Below are positions 1 through 8,457 of a stretch of DNA of 64,000 bases, one piece after another. Both the position numbers and the translations under genes were made by a program. The DNA is taken from positions 62,001-126,000 of the forward strand of contig JAHALR010000003.1 in assembly GCA_018362895.1 (NCBI GenBank), read 5' to 3'. The first letter of the stretch is position 1; each line of letters starts with the position of its first letter. The stretch is from Clostridium sp. (GTDB lineage Bacteria > Cyanobacteriota > Vampirovibrionia > Gastranaerophilales > Gastranaerophilaceae). The notes beneath the pieces are model-generated. The model did no database searches and was not told the DNA's origin. It saw nothing but the letters and a program-made list of their open reading frames with translations.

Positions 1-45
1 ATAAAACTTTTGATTACCCCATTAGAGAAAGGAAAAGGTTCGGGC

Positions 46-732
46 ATGTTAATGACAGTTGAGCAAACTAACGATTTAATCAATGTAGTAATTGTAGAAG
101 ATTACAAACTGACAAGAGTAGGCTTGCGTTCTACAATCAATGAATTCGAAAACATCAGGGTTATAGGTGAGGCTGAAGATGCAATCAAAGGTCTTGAAAT
201 TATTGAAAGAGAAAAACCGCAGGTTGTTTTAATGGATTTGGGATTGCCTGAAATGAACGGCATAGAAGCTACTCAAAAAGTAAAAGAAATGTCTCCGCAA
301 ACAAGGGTTATTATTTTAACATCACATGACAGAGAAGAAGAAGTTTTGGCTGCATTAGGTTCAGGTGCTTCTGCTTATTGTTTAAAAGATATTGATCCGA
401 ATACTCTTGCCAATGTAATAAGAAACGTAGCAAAAGGAGCGTGCTGGTTGGATTCTGCAATAGCACAGGTAGCATTGAATCTGTTTCCAAAGCCTGAAAA
501 CACAAATCTTCAAAGCAATTCTGAAATTTCTGATGCCAGAGCACAGCTTACTGAAAGAGAATTTGAAGTATTAAGACTACTTGTAAAAGGTAAAAGCAAT
601 ACAGAGATTGCAAAAGAGCTTATTGTCTCTGTTCATACAGCAAAAGCTCATGTATGCAGCATATTGCAAAAACTTTGCGTTGATGATAGAGTTCAAGCAG
701 CAGTAAAAGCTATTAAAGAAAATATTATCTAA
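46..732 (+). CDS. NarL/FixJ-family response regulator
   Basis: Two-component response regulator that likely binds DNA when phosphorylated. A receiver domain fills about residues 12-130: acidic pocket IVED (D19), phospho-acceptor Asp in LMDLGLPEMNG (about D64), switch Thr in ILTS (T92) and Lys in CLKD (K114). A LuxR-type helix-turn-helix follows at about 165-215 (LTEREFEVLRLL, then TEIAKEL and VHTAKAHV). I chose the ATG at 46 because an AAAGGAAAAGG ribosome-binding stretch lies about 7 bases upstream; the frame stays open to a TTG at 10, and ATG 52 is also possible. No kinase is adjacent on the same strand, so its partner is unknown. The family call is firm; target genes cannot be read. Confidence 0.93.
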   Translation: MLMTVEQTNDLINVVIVEDYKLTRVGLRSTINEFENIRVIGEAEDAIKGLEIIEREKPQVVLMDLGLPEMNGIEATQKVKEMSPQTRVIILTSHDREEEVLAALGSGASAYCLKDIDPNTLANVIRNVAKGACWLDSAIAQVALNLFPKPENTNLQSNSEISDARAQLTEREFEVLRLLVKGKSNTEIAKELIVSVHTAKAHVCSILQKLCVDDRVQAAVKAIKENII

Positions 733-764
733 TTTATTATTTAGGATAATAAAAACACTAGCAG

Positions 765-799
765 CCCGTTTTTATTTCTAAAAACGGGTTTAATTTTTT
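765..799 (+). terminator. Rho-independent terminator
   Basis: A 9-bp perfect stem (CCCGTTTTT at 765-773 with AAAAACGGG at 780-788), a six-base loop and a downstream T-rich run ending in seven T. It ends the response-regulator transcript and slightly overlaps the 3' end of the convergent receiver-domain gene. Confidence 0.85.
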
Positions 800-1407
800 T
801 CACAATATTCAATCAGTTCTTTTTGCCAATCTTCAACTTTTTCTATATAAAAATCAGCACCTTTTTTCATACAGAGCTGTCTGTGTTCTCTTTTTGATGA
901 AGCTGTCATTACACCAATCACGGTGTTGCTTTCATTCATTTTAGCTAATTTAACAAGCTCATCTAAAAGGATAAAACCTTCTCTGTCAGTTGGAATAAAC
1001 AAGTCCATAATAACAAGGTTGAAGTGGAATTTTTTGTATTTTGTTATTGCATCATATATTTCTTTTGCAATAGTTACTTCATATCCAAGGTTTCTGAACA
1101 TAACACCCAGCTGATAGGTTATTACACCAAGATCATCAACTATCAGTATATTTTTTTCGGGGAGCTGATCATCTAAAATATCATTTTGGGCTTCTGATTT
1201 TGTTTGAATTTTAGCATGAGAAGAGCCTGATGTTGCAACAACAGCTTCGGTTTTAATTCTTTCCATTTTTCTTTTGATATCAAGAATCAAATCTTTTAAA
1301 AGATCCAGGTTGATATTTTTTTCTCCCGGAGGAATTTTATCTACCAGACCGTATAATGATTCTAAAAACTCTGTGTCAACTTCAATTGTTCTTTTTGTCT
1401 CACTCAT
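790..1407 (-). CDS. Receiver-domain protein with N-terminal extension
   Basis: 205-residue protein. The C-terminal part from about residue 80 is a CheY-like receiver: ILIVDDLG acidic pair, phospho-acceptor Asp in VIMDLFIP (about residue 132), Thr in VMTAS, Lys in YIEKVED. The usual Lys-Pro dipeptide is absent. The N-terminal 80 residues are charged, predicted helical, and match no domain I recognise. There is no output domain, so it probably acts through protein contact. I start at MSETKR because the eight codons upstream (MIIWYYRV) look like leader. It is the last gene of the minus-strand row that begins with flhA. Confidence 0.85.
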   Translation of the reverse strand: MSETKRTIEVDTEFLESLYGLVDKIPPGEKNINLDLLKDLILDIKRKMERIKTEAVVATSGSSHAKIQTKSEAQNDILDDQLPEKNILIVDDLGVITYQLGVMFRNLGYEVTIAKEIYDAITKYKKFHFNLVIMDLFIPTDREGFILLDELVKLAKMNESNTVIGVMTASSKREHRQLCMKKGADFYIEKVEDWQKELIEYCEKN

Positions 1408-1411
1408 GACT

Positions 1412-1645
1412 CTATAATACCATATTATCAAATTTGTGAAACAGTTTTTGTGAATGAATTAGAAATTTGTTCCACAAATTGTTTTTGTTCTTTTTTCTTT
1501 TTAGCGCAGTTATATTATTCAAAATATTTATAATTTGTTTGTCAGACAGACTGAAGTGCTTTTGCAAATCAGAAAGGTACCTGCCTACATATTTCTCGGC
1601 AATTTTAGTATGATTATCTTTTTTATTTAAAAGATTTTCACGCAT
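1412..1645 (-). CDS. Small hypothetical protein
   Basis: 77-residue basic protein of unknown function. The ATG at 1645 is favoured by a strong GGAAGGAG site six bases upstream; the open frame extends further but without a ribosome-binding site. The central part (IAEKYVGRYLSDLQKHF) is predicted helical, followed by a Lys/Asn-rich stretch; no signal peptide or membrane segment. It sits 4 bases before the receiver-domain gene, so the two are likely translated from one message. I do not recognise the family. Confidence 0.6.
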   Translation of the reverse strand: MRENLLNKKDNHTKIAEKYVGRYLSDLQKHFSLSDKQIINILNNITALKRKKNKNNLWNKFLIHSQKLFHKFDNMVL

Positions 1646-1726
1646 TGAAGCTCCTTCCTTTTCTATAATATAGAGAAGGAGATTGAAAAACATTGTCAAA
1701 AAGAGTAATAGTAAAGTTTGGAAAAG

Positions 1727-2728
1727 TTAATTAGTGTTACTATCCAAATCTTTTATTGTTGCAACAATTGATTCAAAGGAATCCTCAAATGCTTTTACTA
1801 CGATTGGGTCAAACTGTGTTCCGGCACCTTCTATTATTTTTTGTTTTGCTTGTGCCATGTCAATTTGATTTCTGTAAATTCTGTTTGAAATTATACTGTC
1901 AAAAGCATCGGCAACAGCTATAATTCTTGAACCGATAGGGATGTCTTCTCCTCTTATGCCGAAAGGATAACCTGTTCCGTCATATTTTTCATGGTGATAT
2001 TTGATGATTTCTACAACATCTTTCAACTGTTTAATGTCTTCAAGAATTTTTACTGAATATGTGATATGTTTTTTAATTTCGTCGTATTCATCCTGTGTCA
2101 AAGCATCAATCTTGTATAAAATTTCATCAGAAACACCTATCATGCCGATATCATGAAGCATACCGGCAAGTTCGACTTTGCCAGTGTCTATTTGAGAAAG
2201 ACCCAGCTGTTTGGCTATTAAGATTGAATAATAAGTAATTCTCTTGCTTCTTCCTGAAGTGTATGAATCTTTTGCATCCAGTGCTTCCATAATAGCTTTG
2301 ATTGTACCGGAAAAAAGCTCTTTTAAATCAGCAATCAGTTTGTCATTGTCATATTTCAACTGATAGTATTCAAGAGCGGAGGATACAATCAATTGAAGCT
2401 CATCAGGGTTAAAAGGTTTTTTTACATATCTGTAAATTTTAGCATAGTTTATTGCATCAATGAGGATATTTGCATCTGAATATGCTGTAAGAAGAATTCT
2501 CATGGTTGCAGGATGAGCAAGCTGAACCCTTTTCAGAAACTCAACTCCGTCCATTTCAGGCATTTTGTGATCCGAAATAACCAACTCAAATTGCTTTTGA
2601 TCTAAAATTTCCAGCGCTTTTAAAGGAGAGGTTGTTTTTTCAAGATTGTACGAGCCTCTTAAAGTTCTGTATAAAAGTGCGAGATTGTCTTCTTCATCAT
2701 CAACCAGCAGTATATTATATTTTTCCAT
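1727..2728 (-). CDS. HD-GYP response regulator, c-di-GMP phosphodiesterase type
   Basis: 333 residues: N-terminal receiver (LLVDDEED, phospho-acceptor D53 in VISDHKMPEMDG, Thr in LLTAYS, Lys-Pro in YVKKPF), short helical linker, then an HD-GYP domain. The HD pair is in MLHDIGMIG (about residue 191) and the GYP motif in DGTGYPFG (about 253), with HH in KYHHEKYDG between them. RpfG-type proteins with these motifs hydrolyse cyclic di-GMP in the cytoplasm. It starts 3 bases after the histidine kinase stop codon, with an AAAGGA site inside the end of the kinase gene, so the pair is very likely a cognate kinase-regulator couple. Confidence 0.93.
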   Translation of the reverse strand: MEKYNILLVDDEEDNLALLYRTLRGSYNLEKTTSPLKALEILDQKQFELVISDHKMPEMDGVEFLKRVQLAHPATMRILLTAYSDANILIDAINYAKIYRYVKKPFNPDELQLIVSSALEYYQLKYDNDKLIADLKELFSGTIKAIMEALDAKDSYTSGRSKRITYYSILIAKQLGLSQIDTGKVELAGMLHDIGMIGVSDEILYKIDALTQDEYDEIKKHITYSVKILEDIKQLKDVVEIIKYHHEKYDGTGYPFGIRGEDIPIGSRIIAVADAFDSIISNRIYRNQIDMAQAKQKIIEGAGTQFDPIVVKAFEDSFESIVATIKDLDSNTN

Positions 2729-2731
2729 TTT

Positions 2732-4333
2732 CTATCCTTTTGGCATTTCCATTTTTAATGGCAGTGTTATGGTAAATTTGCTGCCTTTGTCAGGCTCTGA
2801 AACAAGTTCTATGTTTCCTTTGTGATTTTTAATTACTTTATAGCTAATTGCCATGCCAAGGCCTGTACCCTGACCTACGGCTTTTGTAGTGAAAAACGGA
2901 TCGAAGACTTTTTTTCTTGTCTTTTCGTCCATACCGCATCCGTTGTCTTCAAATTCTATTATAGCATTTTTACCGTCAGATTTTAATCTTATCCACACAT
3001 CACCTTTTTCTTGTATTGCAAAGGCTGCGTTGTCAAGAATATTCATAAATACCTGGTTTAATTGTCCTCCGTATGCTTCTACATGAGGCATATTTTCTTG
3101 ATATTCTTTGTGTACTGTTATTTTATTTTTAAATTTGTTGTGGAGTATATTTAATGTGGTATCAATTTCTTTTGGAAGGTCTACATTATTTATAACAGCT
3201 TCTTCAAGTCTTGAGAAGTTTTTCAAATCAAGAACAATATTCTTTGTTCTTTCTGTACCTTCTTGACAACTTCTAATCAATTCCGGCAAATCTTCTTTGA
3301 GAAAGTCCAAATCGATTTCTTCTTTCAATGCTTTGATTTTATCTTTGTGTTCTTCTGACAGATCAGAGTCAAATTCTGTATAGGCATCAATAACAGACAT
3401 CAGGTCTGATGTGTAGTTTTTAAGGTGGATAAGATTTCCATAAATAAAGTTTACAGGGTTATTGATTTCGTGTGTAATACCTGCAACGAGCTCACCAAGA
3501 GACTTCATTTTTTCGGAATGTACCATCATCGCCTGTGTGCTTTTTAACTCTGAATAAGCGGCTTCCAATTCTTTTGTTCTGTCTTTTACTTGTTGTTCCA
3601 AGGATTGGTAAAGCTTTTCCAGGGATTCAGCCATTTCATTGTAAGAACGAATCAGACGATTTATTTCAAGATAATTTGTTTCTTCCAAACGATGTGAAAA
3701 ATTACCTTTTGCAAAGTCTCCCAAACTTTTTATCAGAATGTTAATAGGCTTGATTAAAATACCGGCAATCAGATTGGACAGGAAAAATCCGAGAAAAATG
3801 AAGATAAATACCATAGCCAGCATATTGTCTCTAAGCATGTCCAGATATATTTTGGTAACAGGTTCATTGTAAAAACCCAGCTCAATCAATTTTTCGTCTT
3901 TTATAACAGAGATTTTATATATGTTTGCTTCAGGCGGTTTGTCATTTTTTTTCAATGACTTGTCTGAAATTTTGTTTTCTTTAAATACCTCTGCCAGTTT
4001 TGCGCTGGGGTGAGTTTTTGTAATAATTTTGTTTGAATTTAAATCTTTTATAAGAACAGTTGCAACTACGTTGCTATCAACCATTTTTTGAGCTGAACTT
4101 TTTAAATTTTCATAGTCATTTTTGTTTATAAAATCTCCGAGAGTTGAAAAAATAGTAATGGAGATTGAATCATTCAGGTCTTTTGATTGTGTTGTAATTT
4201 GTTGCGCGAGATTGTTTACTGTTGCAATAGAATACCAGGCAATACAAAATACAGTGATAGCAATCAACATTGTCGTGAATGCTGCAAATTGTGTGCTGAG
4301 TTTAGTCCTGAATGTTTTCATTTTATTTTGCAT
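2732..4333 (-). CDS. Membrane-bound sensor histidine kinase
   Basis: 533-residue kinase. A first membrane helix lies near residues 15-37, a periplasmic sensor region up to about 168, a second helix near 170-193, then HAMP, a coiled coil (about 235-265), the dimerisation/phospho-acceptor domain with His in GITHEINNP (about residue 286) and a C-terminal ATPase domain (N box NILDNAAFAI, then DNGCGMD, FDPFFTTK, GTGLGMA). The ATPase motifs are complete, so it should be active. The ligand of the periplasmic part is unknown. Alternative start at MKTFRTK, four codons in. Likely partner: the HD-GYP regulator directly downstream. Confidence 0.92.
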   Translation of the reverse strand: MQNKMKTFRTKLSTQFAAFTTMLIAITVFCIAWYSIATVNNLAQQITTQSKDLNDSISITIFSTLGDFINKNDYENLKSSAQKMVDSNVVATVLIKDLNSNKIITKTHPSAKLAEVFKENKISDKSLKKNDKPPEANIYKISVIKDEKLIELGFYNEPVTKIYLDMLRDNMLAMVFIFIFLGFFLSNLIAGILIKPINILIKSLGDFAKGNFSHRLEETNYLEINRLIRSYNEMAESLEKLYQSLEQQVKDRTKELEAAYSELKSTQAMMVHSEKMKSLGELVAGITHEINNPVNFIYGNLIHLKNYTSDLMSVIDAYTEFDSDLSEEHKDKIKALKEEIDLDFLKEDLPELIRSCQEGTERTKNIVLDLKNFSRLEEAVINNVDLPKEIDTTLNILHNKFKNKITVHKEYQENMPHVEAYGGQLNQVFMNILDNAAFAIQEKGDVWIRLKSDGKNAIIEFEDNGCGMDEKTRKKVFDPFFTTKAVGQGTGLGMAISYKVIKNHKGNIELVSEPDKGSKFTITLPLKMEMPKG

Positions 4334-4351
4334 AATGTAATTACCTGAATA

Positions 4352-4591
4352 TTATTTTATGAATTTGTTTAATGATTTTTTCTTTTTTGTGGAATCAAAG
4401 ATTTTTCCGATAAAATAGCCGAGAAATCCCATCGCAAGTGTTGCCGGCACAATAACAGACAAAGCATACAAGAGAACAGTCATGTTTATTGTAGTGGATT
4501 TGAGAAAAATTATTGTTGTACACAAAAAGGCTGTCAAACTTGCCAGCATACCGCTAATTTTTTGTGAATATGTAATAATTTTTCCAGCCAT
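4352..4591 (-). CDS. Small two-helix membrane protein
   Basis: 79 residues with two hydrophobic helices (about 12-30 and 38-62) and a basic Lys-rich tail (KKKKSLNKFIK). Not recognised. It lies two bases after the PilZ gene and 18 bases before the histidine kinase gene, in the same orientation, so it is likely part of the flhA operon. A small membrane partner of the kinase or of the flagellar base is possible, but nothing in the sequence proves that. Confidence 0.65.
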   Translation of the reverse strand: MAGKIITYSQKISGMLASLTAFLCTTIIFLKSTTINMTVLLYALSVIVPATLAMGFLGYFIGKIFDSTKKKKSLNKFIK

Positions 4592-4593
4592 AT

Positions 4594-5196
4594 TTATTTA
4601 TTGGTATTTTCCATTTGTTTTTTGAAACAGAATTGAACAATAGCTATCTTATCAATATTTTTGAGTGCAATAAATCGTCCGGATACAATATTTTTTCCGT
4701 CTTTTTGTTTGTCAGTTCTGATTGGTTTAAAGAAACATTGAATGGGAATGTTGCTTTCAAGAGCAAATTCTATTGTATAGTCTTTGTCTACTGACAAATT
4801 AGCTGATGTAATGAATTTCATACCACCTGCACTGATATCTTCACATTTGCAGACATAATCTTTATCTTCATCTTTAAGCGTAAATTCTTTATCAAGCTCT
4901 ATTCTTGTGTATTCACGTCGTTGAAGAAGATCATATTTTTCTTTATCAAAGTTTACTTTTATTATGCCTTCTTCTTCTCTTATTTCAGAAACTACGGGTT
5001 TGAAATAAAGCATGCCGTCATCAACCACTGTGAACATTTCGACTGTTTGTTCAGGTGCATAAAATTCTGAATCGGCTTTGGAAACTTCGATTTCAATAGA
5101 ATTTCCGATTACTTTTTTTATTGTGGAAGAAAGCGCACCTTTTATGTTTTCAGGGACCATGCTTATTTTTTGACCGTTTTTTAATAATTCTTTCAT
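4594..5196 (-). CDS. PilZ-domain protein, YcgR-like
   Basis: 200 residues. The N-terminal half (about 1-88) resembles the YcgR/YpfA N-terminal beta domain. The C-terminal half is a PilZ domain: RREYTRIELD (about residue 92, matching the RxxxR signature) and EDISAGGMKF (about 117, matching D/NxSxxG). These two motifs bind cyclic di-GMP in known PilZ proteins. In flagellate bacteria such proteins brake or adjust the motor. Location directly behind flhA and in front of an HD-GYP phosphodiesterase supports a role in c-di-GMP control of motility. Confidence 0.88.
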   Translation of the reverse strand: MKELLKNGQKISMVPENIKGALSSTIKKVIGNSIEIEVSKADSEFYAPEQTVEMFTVVDDGMLYFKPVVSEIREEEGIIKVNFDKEKYDLLQRREYTRIELDKEFTLKDEDKDYVCKCEDISAGGMKFITSANLSVDKDYTIEFALESNIPIQCFFKPIRTDKQKDGKNIVSGRFIALKNIDKIAIVQFCFKKQMENTNK

Positions 5197-5227
5197 ACTT
5201 TGTTTATATTCCTTGTATTTTATAAAA

Positions 5228-7333
5228 TTAAACTTTTGTCTGCATTATTCTTACAACGCCGATTGATTTTGCTTTTATGTTATTGCTGATTTCATTATAC
5301 GACATAACCGCAATTTGTGGATAAGTTCTTTCAATTAATCTTCTAAATGGTAATCTTATAGGTGAAGAACATAATAGAACAGGCTGACAACCTGAAGTTG
5401 TAATTGCTTTTTCAAGTTCGTAATTCAATGTATCAAGCAGTTTTCTTGTAAATTCGGGATCAAGTGTGAGACTTGAGCCATCAGGGCTTATACCCTGTGC
5501 AATTGTATTTTCTACTTCAGGTGCAAGGGTTACGGCAAGAAGCTCTCCTGTATCAGCAAGATTTTGTTTGCAAATACTTCTGGCAAGAGCCTGTCTTACT
5601 TGTTCAGTCAAATAATCTGCATTTTTGCTTACACGTGATTGTAAACTTATTACTTCAAGTATTGTTTTCAAATCTCTTACTGAAACACGTTCTCTTAAAA
5701 GATTGTAAACAATTTGTTGTACTTCTGCTGTTGTGATGTCTTTCATCAGGTCTGTAACATATTCTTCCGAAACTTCTTTTTTGAGGTTTTCAATCAGCTG
5801 TTGTACGTCTGCTCTTGAAACAATTTCTGCTGCATTCTTTTTAATAACTTCTGTTAAATGAGTAGAAATTACGGCAGACGGACTTACTACTGTATAACCG
5901 TATGTTTCAGCTATTTCTTTGTCTTTTTCTTCAACCCAGATTGCAGGCAGACCAAAAGCGGGTTCAATTGCACTGATTCCGTTAATTCCAAGATCATTGT
6001 CAGAACCTCCGGAATTCATTGCAAGGCTTCTGTCAGGGTAAACTTCTCCTGATTCAATAGGTACGCCTTTTAATTTGATCTGATATGTGTTTGGTGAGAG
6101 TTGCAAATTGTCACGTACTCTTATTGAAGGTAAAACAATTCCTAAATCAAGAGCAGTCTGCCTTCTGATTTGTGCAATTCTTTCAAGAAGGTCTCCACCT
6201 TGTTCTACGTCTAGAAGCGGTACCAATCTGTAACCGATTTCCATTTCAATTGTTTCAACATTCAAAAGCTCCATGACACTTTCTCTGGTAGCTTTTTTCT
6301 TCTTTTTGCCGATTTTCTTTTCATCAATTTTTGCTTCTTGCTGAACTTTGGCTTCTTCTACTTTTTTGGCTGTTTCTATTTTGTTTTTACTGTATGCAAG
6401 CCAGCCTAATGCAATGGCAACCATAATAAACGGTATAGTTGGCATTCCCGGTACCATTCCAAGCAAGAACAAAAGCACTGCTACGATAGATAAAACTATC
6501 GGGTTTGAAAACATTTCTTTTTTTATGTCATCACTCAATGACTCATCCTGACCACTGGCACGTGAAACAATCAAACCTGTTGAGAAAGAAATCAATAAAG
6601 CAGGCAATTGTGAAACAAGACCGTCACCGACTGTTAAAATAGTGAAGGTATTGAGTGCAGTCATAATATCCATTTTCATCTGCCACAAACCAATGACAAT
6701 ACCTGCAAAAATATTGACAACCGTGATGATGATACCTGCTGTTGCATCACCTTTTACAAACTTTGAAGCACCATCCATGGTTCCGTAAAAATCAGCTTCT
6801 CTTTCAAGTTTTCTTCTTCTTGCTTTTGCTTGATCTTCGTTGATTAACCCTGAGTTTAAGTCTGCATCAATTGAAAGCTGTTTACCGGGCATACTGTCTA
6901 ATGTGAATCTTGCAGATACTTCAGCAACTCTGGTTGCACCGCCTGTGATTACCATAAAGTTGATAACAACGAGCAGTATGAAGATGATGAAACCTACAAT
7001 GTAGTTCCCTCCGACTACAAATTGCCCGAAAGAATTGATAACCTCACCTGCGGAGCCGTATAATAAAATGAGCCTTGTGGAGCTGACATTTAGCCCTAAA
7101 CGAAAGATTGTTGCCACAAGAAGTATAATCGGGAAAGATGAATACTCAAGAGGCTCTTTGATAAAAAGGCATACAAGCAGGATTATCACGGAAAGAGATA
7201 TATTCAAGGTCAGCAAAATATCAAGCATCATCGGAGGCAGCGGAATAATCATCATAGCAACAATTATGACAATGCCGATTGCCATGATAATATCGTTATT
7301 CTTTAGTAAGCTTGTTAATGCTCCGAAATTCAT
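5228..7333 (-). CDS. flhA: Flagellar biosynthesis protein FlhA
   Basis: 701 residues, the expected length for FlhA, the inner-membrane component of the flagellar type III export gate. The N-terminal half holds about eight membrane helices and the FHIPEP-family cytoplasmic loop (ARFTLDSMPGKQLSIDADL, then RRKLEREADFYG and DGASKFVKGDA). The C-terminal half (about 330-701) is the soluble export-substrate docking domain. A type III secretion homologue (SctV) is the alternative, but the neighbours (PilZ, HD-GYP, no injectisome genes) favour flagella. It heads a minus-strand row of seven genes. No flhB, fliP or flhF is in the window. Confidence 0.93.
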   Translation of the reverse strand: MNFGALTSLLKNNDIIMAIGIVIIVAMMIIPLPPMMLDILLTLNISLSVIILLVCLFIKEPLEYSSFPIILLVATIFRLGLNVSSTRLILLYGSAGEVINSFGQFVVGGNYIVGFIIFILLVVINFMVITGGATRVAEVSARFTLDSMPGKQLSIDADLNSGLINEDQAKARRRKLEREADFYGTMDGASKFVKGDATAGIIITVVNIFAGIVIGLWQMKMDIMTALNTFTILTVGDGLVSQLPALLISFSTGLIVSRASGQDESLSDDIKKEMFSNPIVLSIVAVLLFLLGMVPGMPTIPFIMVAIALGWLAYSKNKIETAKKVEEAKVQQEAKIDEKKIGKKKKKATRESVMELLNVETIEMEIGYRLVPLLDVEQGGDLLERIAQIRRQTALDLGIVLPSIRVRDNLQLSPNTYQIKLKGVPIESGEVYPDRSLAMNSGGSDNDLGINGISAIEPAFGLPAIWVEEKDKEIAETYGYTVVSPSAVISTHLTEVIKKNAAEIVSRADVQQLIENLKKEVSEEYVTDLMKDITTAEVQQIVYNLLRERVSVRDLKTILEVISLQSRVSKNADYLTEQVRQALARSICKQNLADTGELLAVTLAPEVENTIAQGISPDGSSLTLDPEFTRKLLDTLNYELEKAITTSGCQPVLLCSSPIRLPFRRLIERTYPQIAVMSYNEISNNIKAKSIGVVRIMQTKV

Positions 7334-7493
7334 CTTTTGTTAAGTATACTCTTTCCCACTTAAATCATATCCTATATCCTAATATTTATCGAATTCTTTA
7401 CCAAACTTTAAATTATGTGAATAAATAGCAAAAATTTTTTTATTCCTGTTTTATATACTGATAAAATAATAAAAAAACTCGAAAGGATTTTTC

Positions 7494-7781
7494 TTGATAT
7501 CAGGAACAAGTTTGCTAAATAAAATTCCTATACAAGTTCAGCAGCCGCAGGTTGTTGCTGATATACCGGCGGCTGTATCCGTTGCTGATGTTTTGAAAAA
7601 TGATGATACAAAAGAAACAAAAGGATTGTTTCAAAGATTCGTTGATAATCTTAAAGAAAGATATATGCAAAGACGTATAAAAAAACTTGAGAGCAAACCT
7701 GTTGAACAACTTTCACAGGTAGAAAAAGCAGAGCTTGAAGCAAACAAGAAGGCTTCTTCTCAGGCAGCTTATCTGGCATAA
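7494..7781 (+). CDS. Small orphan protein, TTG start
   Basis: 95-residue hypothetical. The start is probably the TTG at 7494: an AAAGGA site lies six bases upstream and no suitable ATG follows until residue 58. Residues 1-40 are rich in Val, Gln and Pro. Residues 44-80 are highly charged and predicted helical (LKERYMQRRIKKLESK). No signal peptide. It is divergent from flhA across 160 bp, so the shared intergenic region may hold both promoters. Function unknown; a flagellum-associated role is only a neighbourhood guess. Confidence 0.6.
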   Translation: MISGTSLLNKIPIQVQQPQVVADIPAAVSVADVLKNDDTKETKGLFQRFVDNLKERYMQRRIKKLESKPVEQLSQVEKAELEANKKASSQAAYLA

Positions 7782-7815
7782 TAATTTATAGAGAGAAAAA
7801 TGGGGATAAATTAGT

Positions 7816-8451
7816 ATGATAATAAAAACTTTTCGCCTTGGATTGATAGGCACAAATACTTATCTTTTAATTGATGAAATCTCTAATGAGGCAATAGTTA
7901 TAGATTTAGGCGGAGATTTCTCAAAAGTAAAAGAAGAAATTGATAAACACGGAGCAAAACTAAAATTTATTTTAAATACACACGGACATTTTGACCATAT
8001 AATGGGTGAAAGAGATGCTCAAAATGTTGAAGATGTGCCTGTTTATATCCACGAAAACGATAAAATTATGGTTGAAAATCTTCCAAAACAGCTTGCACGT
8101 TTTGGCTTTGTTGAGAACGCCGAAGCGCCTAAAAATATAAAAACATTTACGGAAAAAGATACTTTTATGCTTGGTAATAATGAAATAAAAGTTATTCATA
8201 CGCCCGGTCATACACCCGGAAGTGTTTGTTTCTTGATAGGTAAAGATTTGTTCTCGGGTGATACACTTTTTTATACCTCGGTGGGCAGAACTGATTTTGA
8301 AGGAGGCAGTTTTCAGCAGTTAAGTGATTCCATCAAAAACAAACTTTTTAAGCTCGATGATGATATAACTGTGTATCCGGGTCATGATTCAAAAACAACA
8401 ATCGGTTATGAAAAAAAGCATAACTGTTATTTCGGGTCAGAGAATTTATAA
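7816..8451 (+). CDS. Metallo-beta-lactamase-fold hydrolase, glyoxalase II-like
   Basis: 211 residues, typical of the short single-domain GloB/YcbL group. The metal site is intact: THGHFDH (HxHxDH, about residues 55-61), His in HTPGHTPGS, Asp in LFSGDTLF and a final His in YPGHDS. Such enzymes hydrolyse thioesters such as S-lactoylglutathione, but substrates vary widely in this group. It lies 34 bases after the small TTG-start gene and may share its transcript. It converges on mnmG with a 6-base gap. Confidence 0.88.
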   Translation: MIIKTFRLGLIGTNTYLLIDEISNEAIVIDLGGDFSKVKEEIDKHGAKLKFILNTHGHFDHIMGERDAQNVEDVPVYIHENDKIMVENLPKQLARFGFVENAEAPKNIKTFTEKDTFMLGNNEIKVIHTPGHTPGSVCFLIGKDLFSGDTLFYTSVGRTDFEGGSFQQLSDSIKNKLFKLDDDITVYPGHDSKTTIGYEKKHNCYFGSENL

Positions 8452-8457
8452 TCTTAA

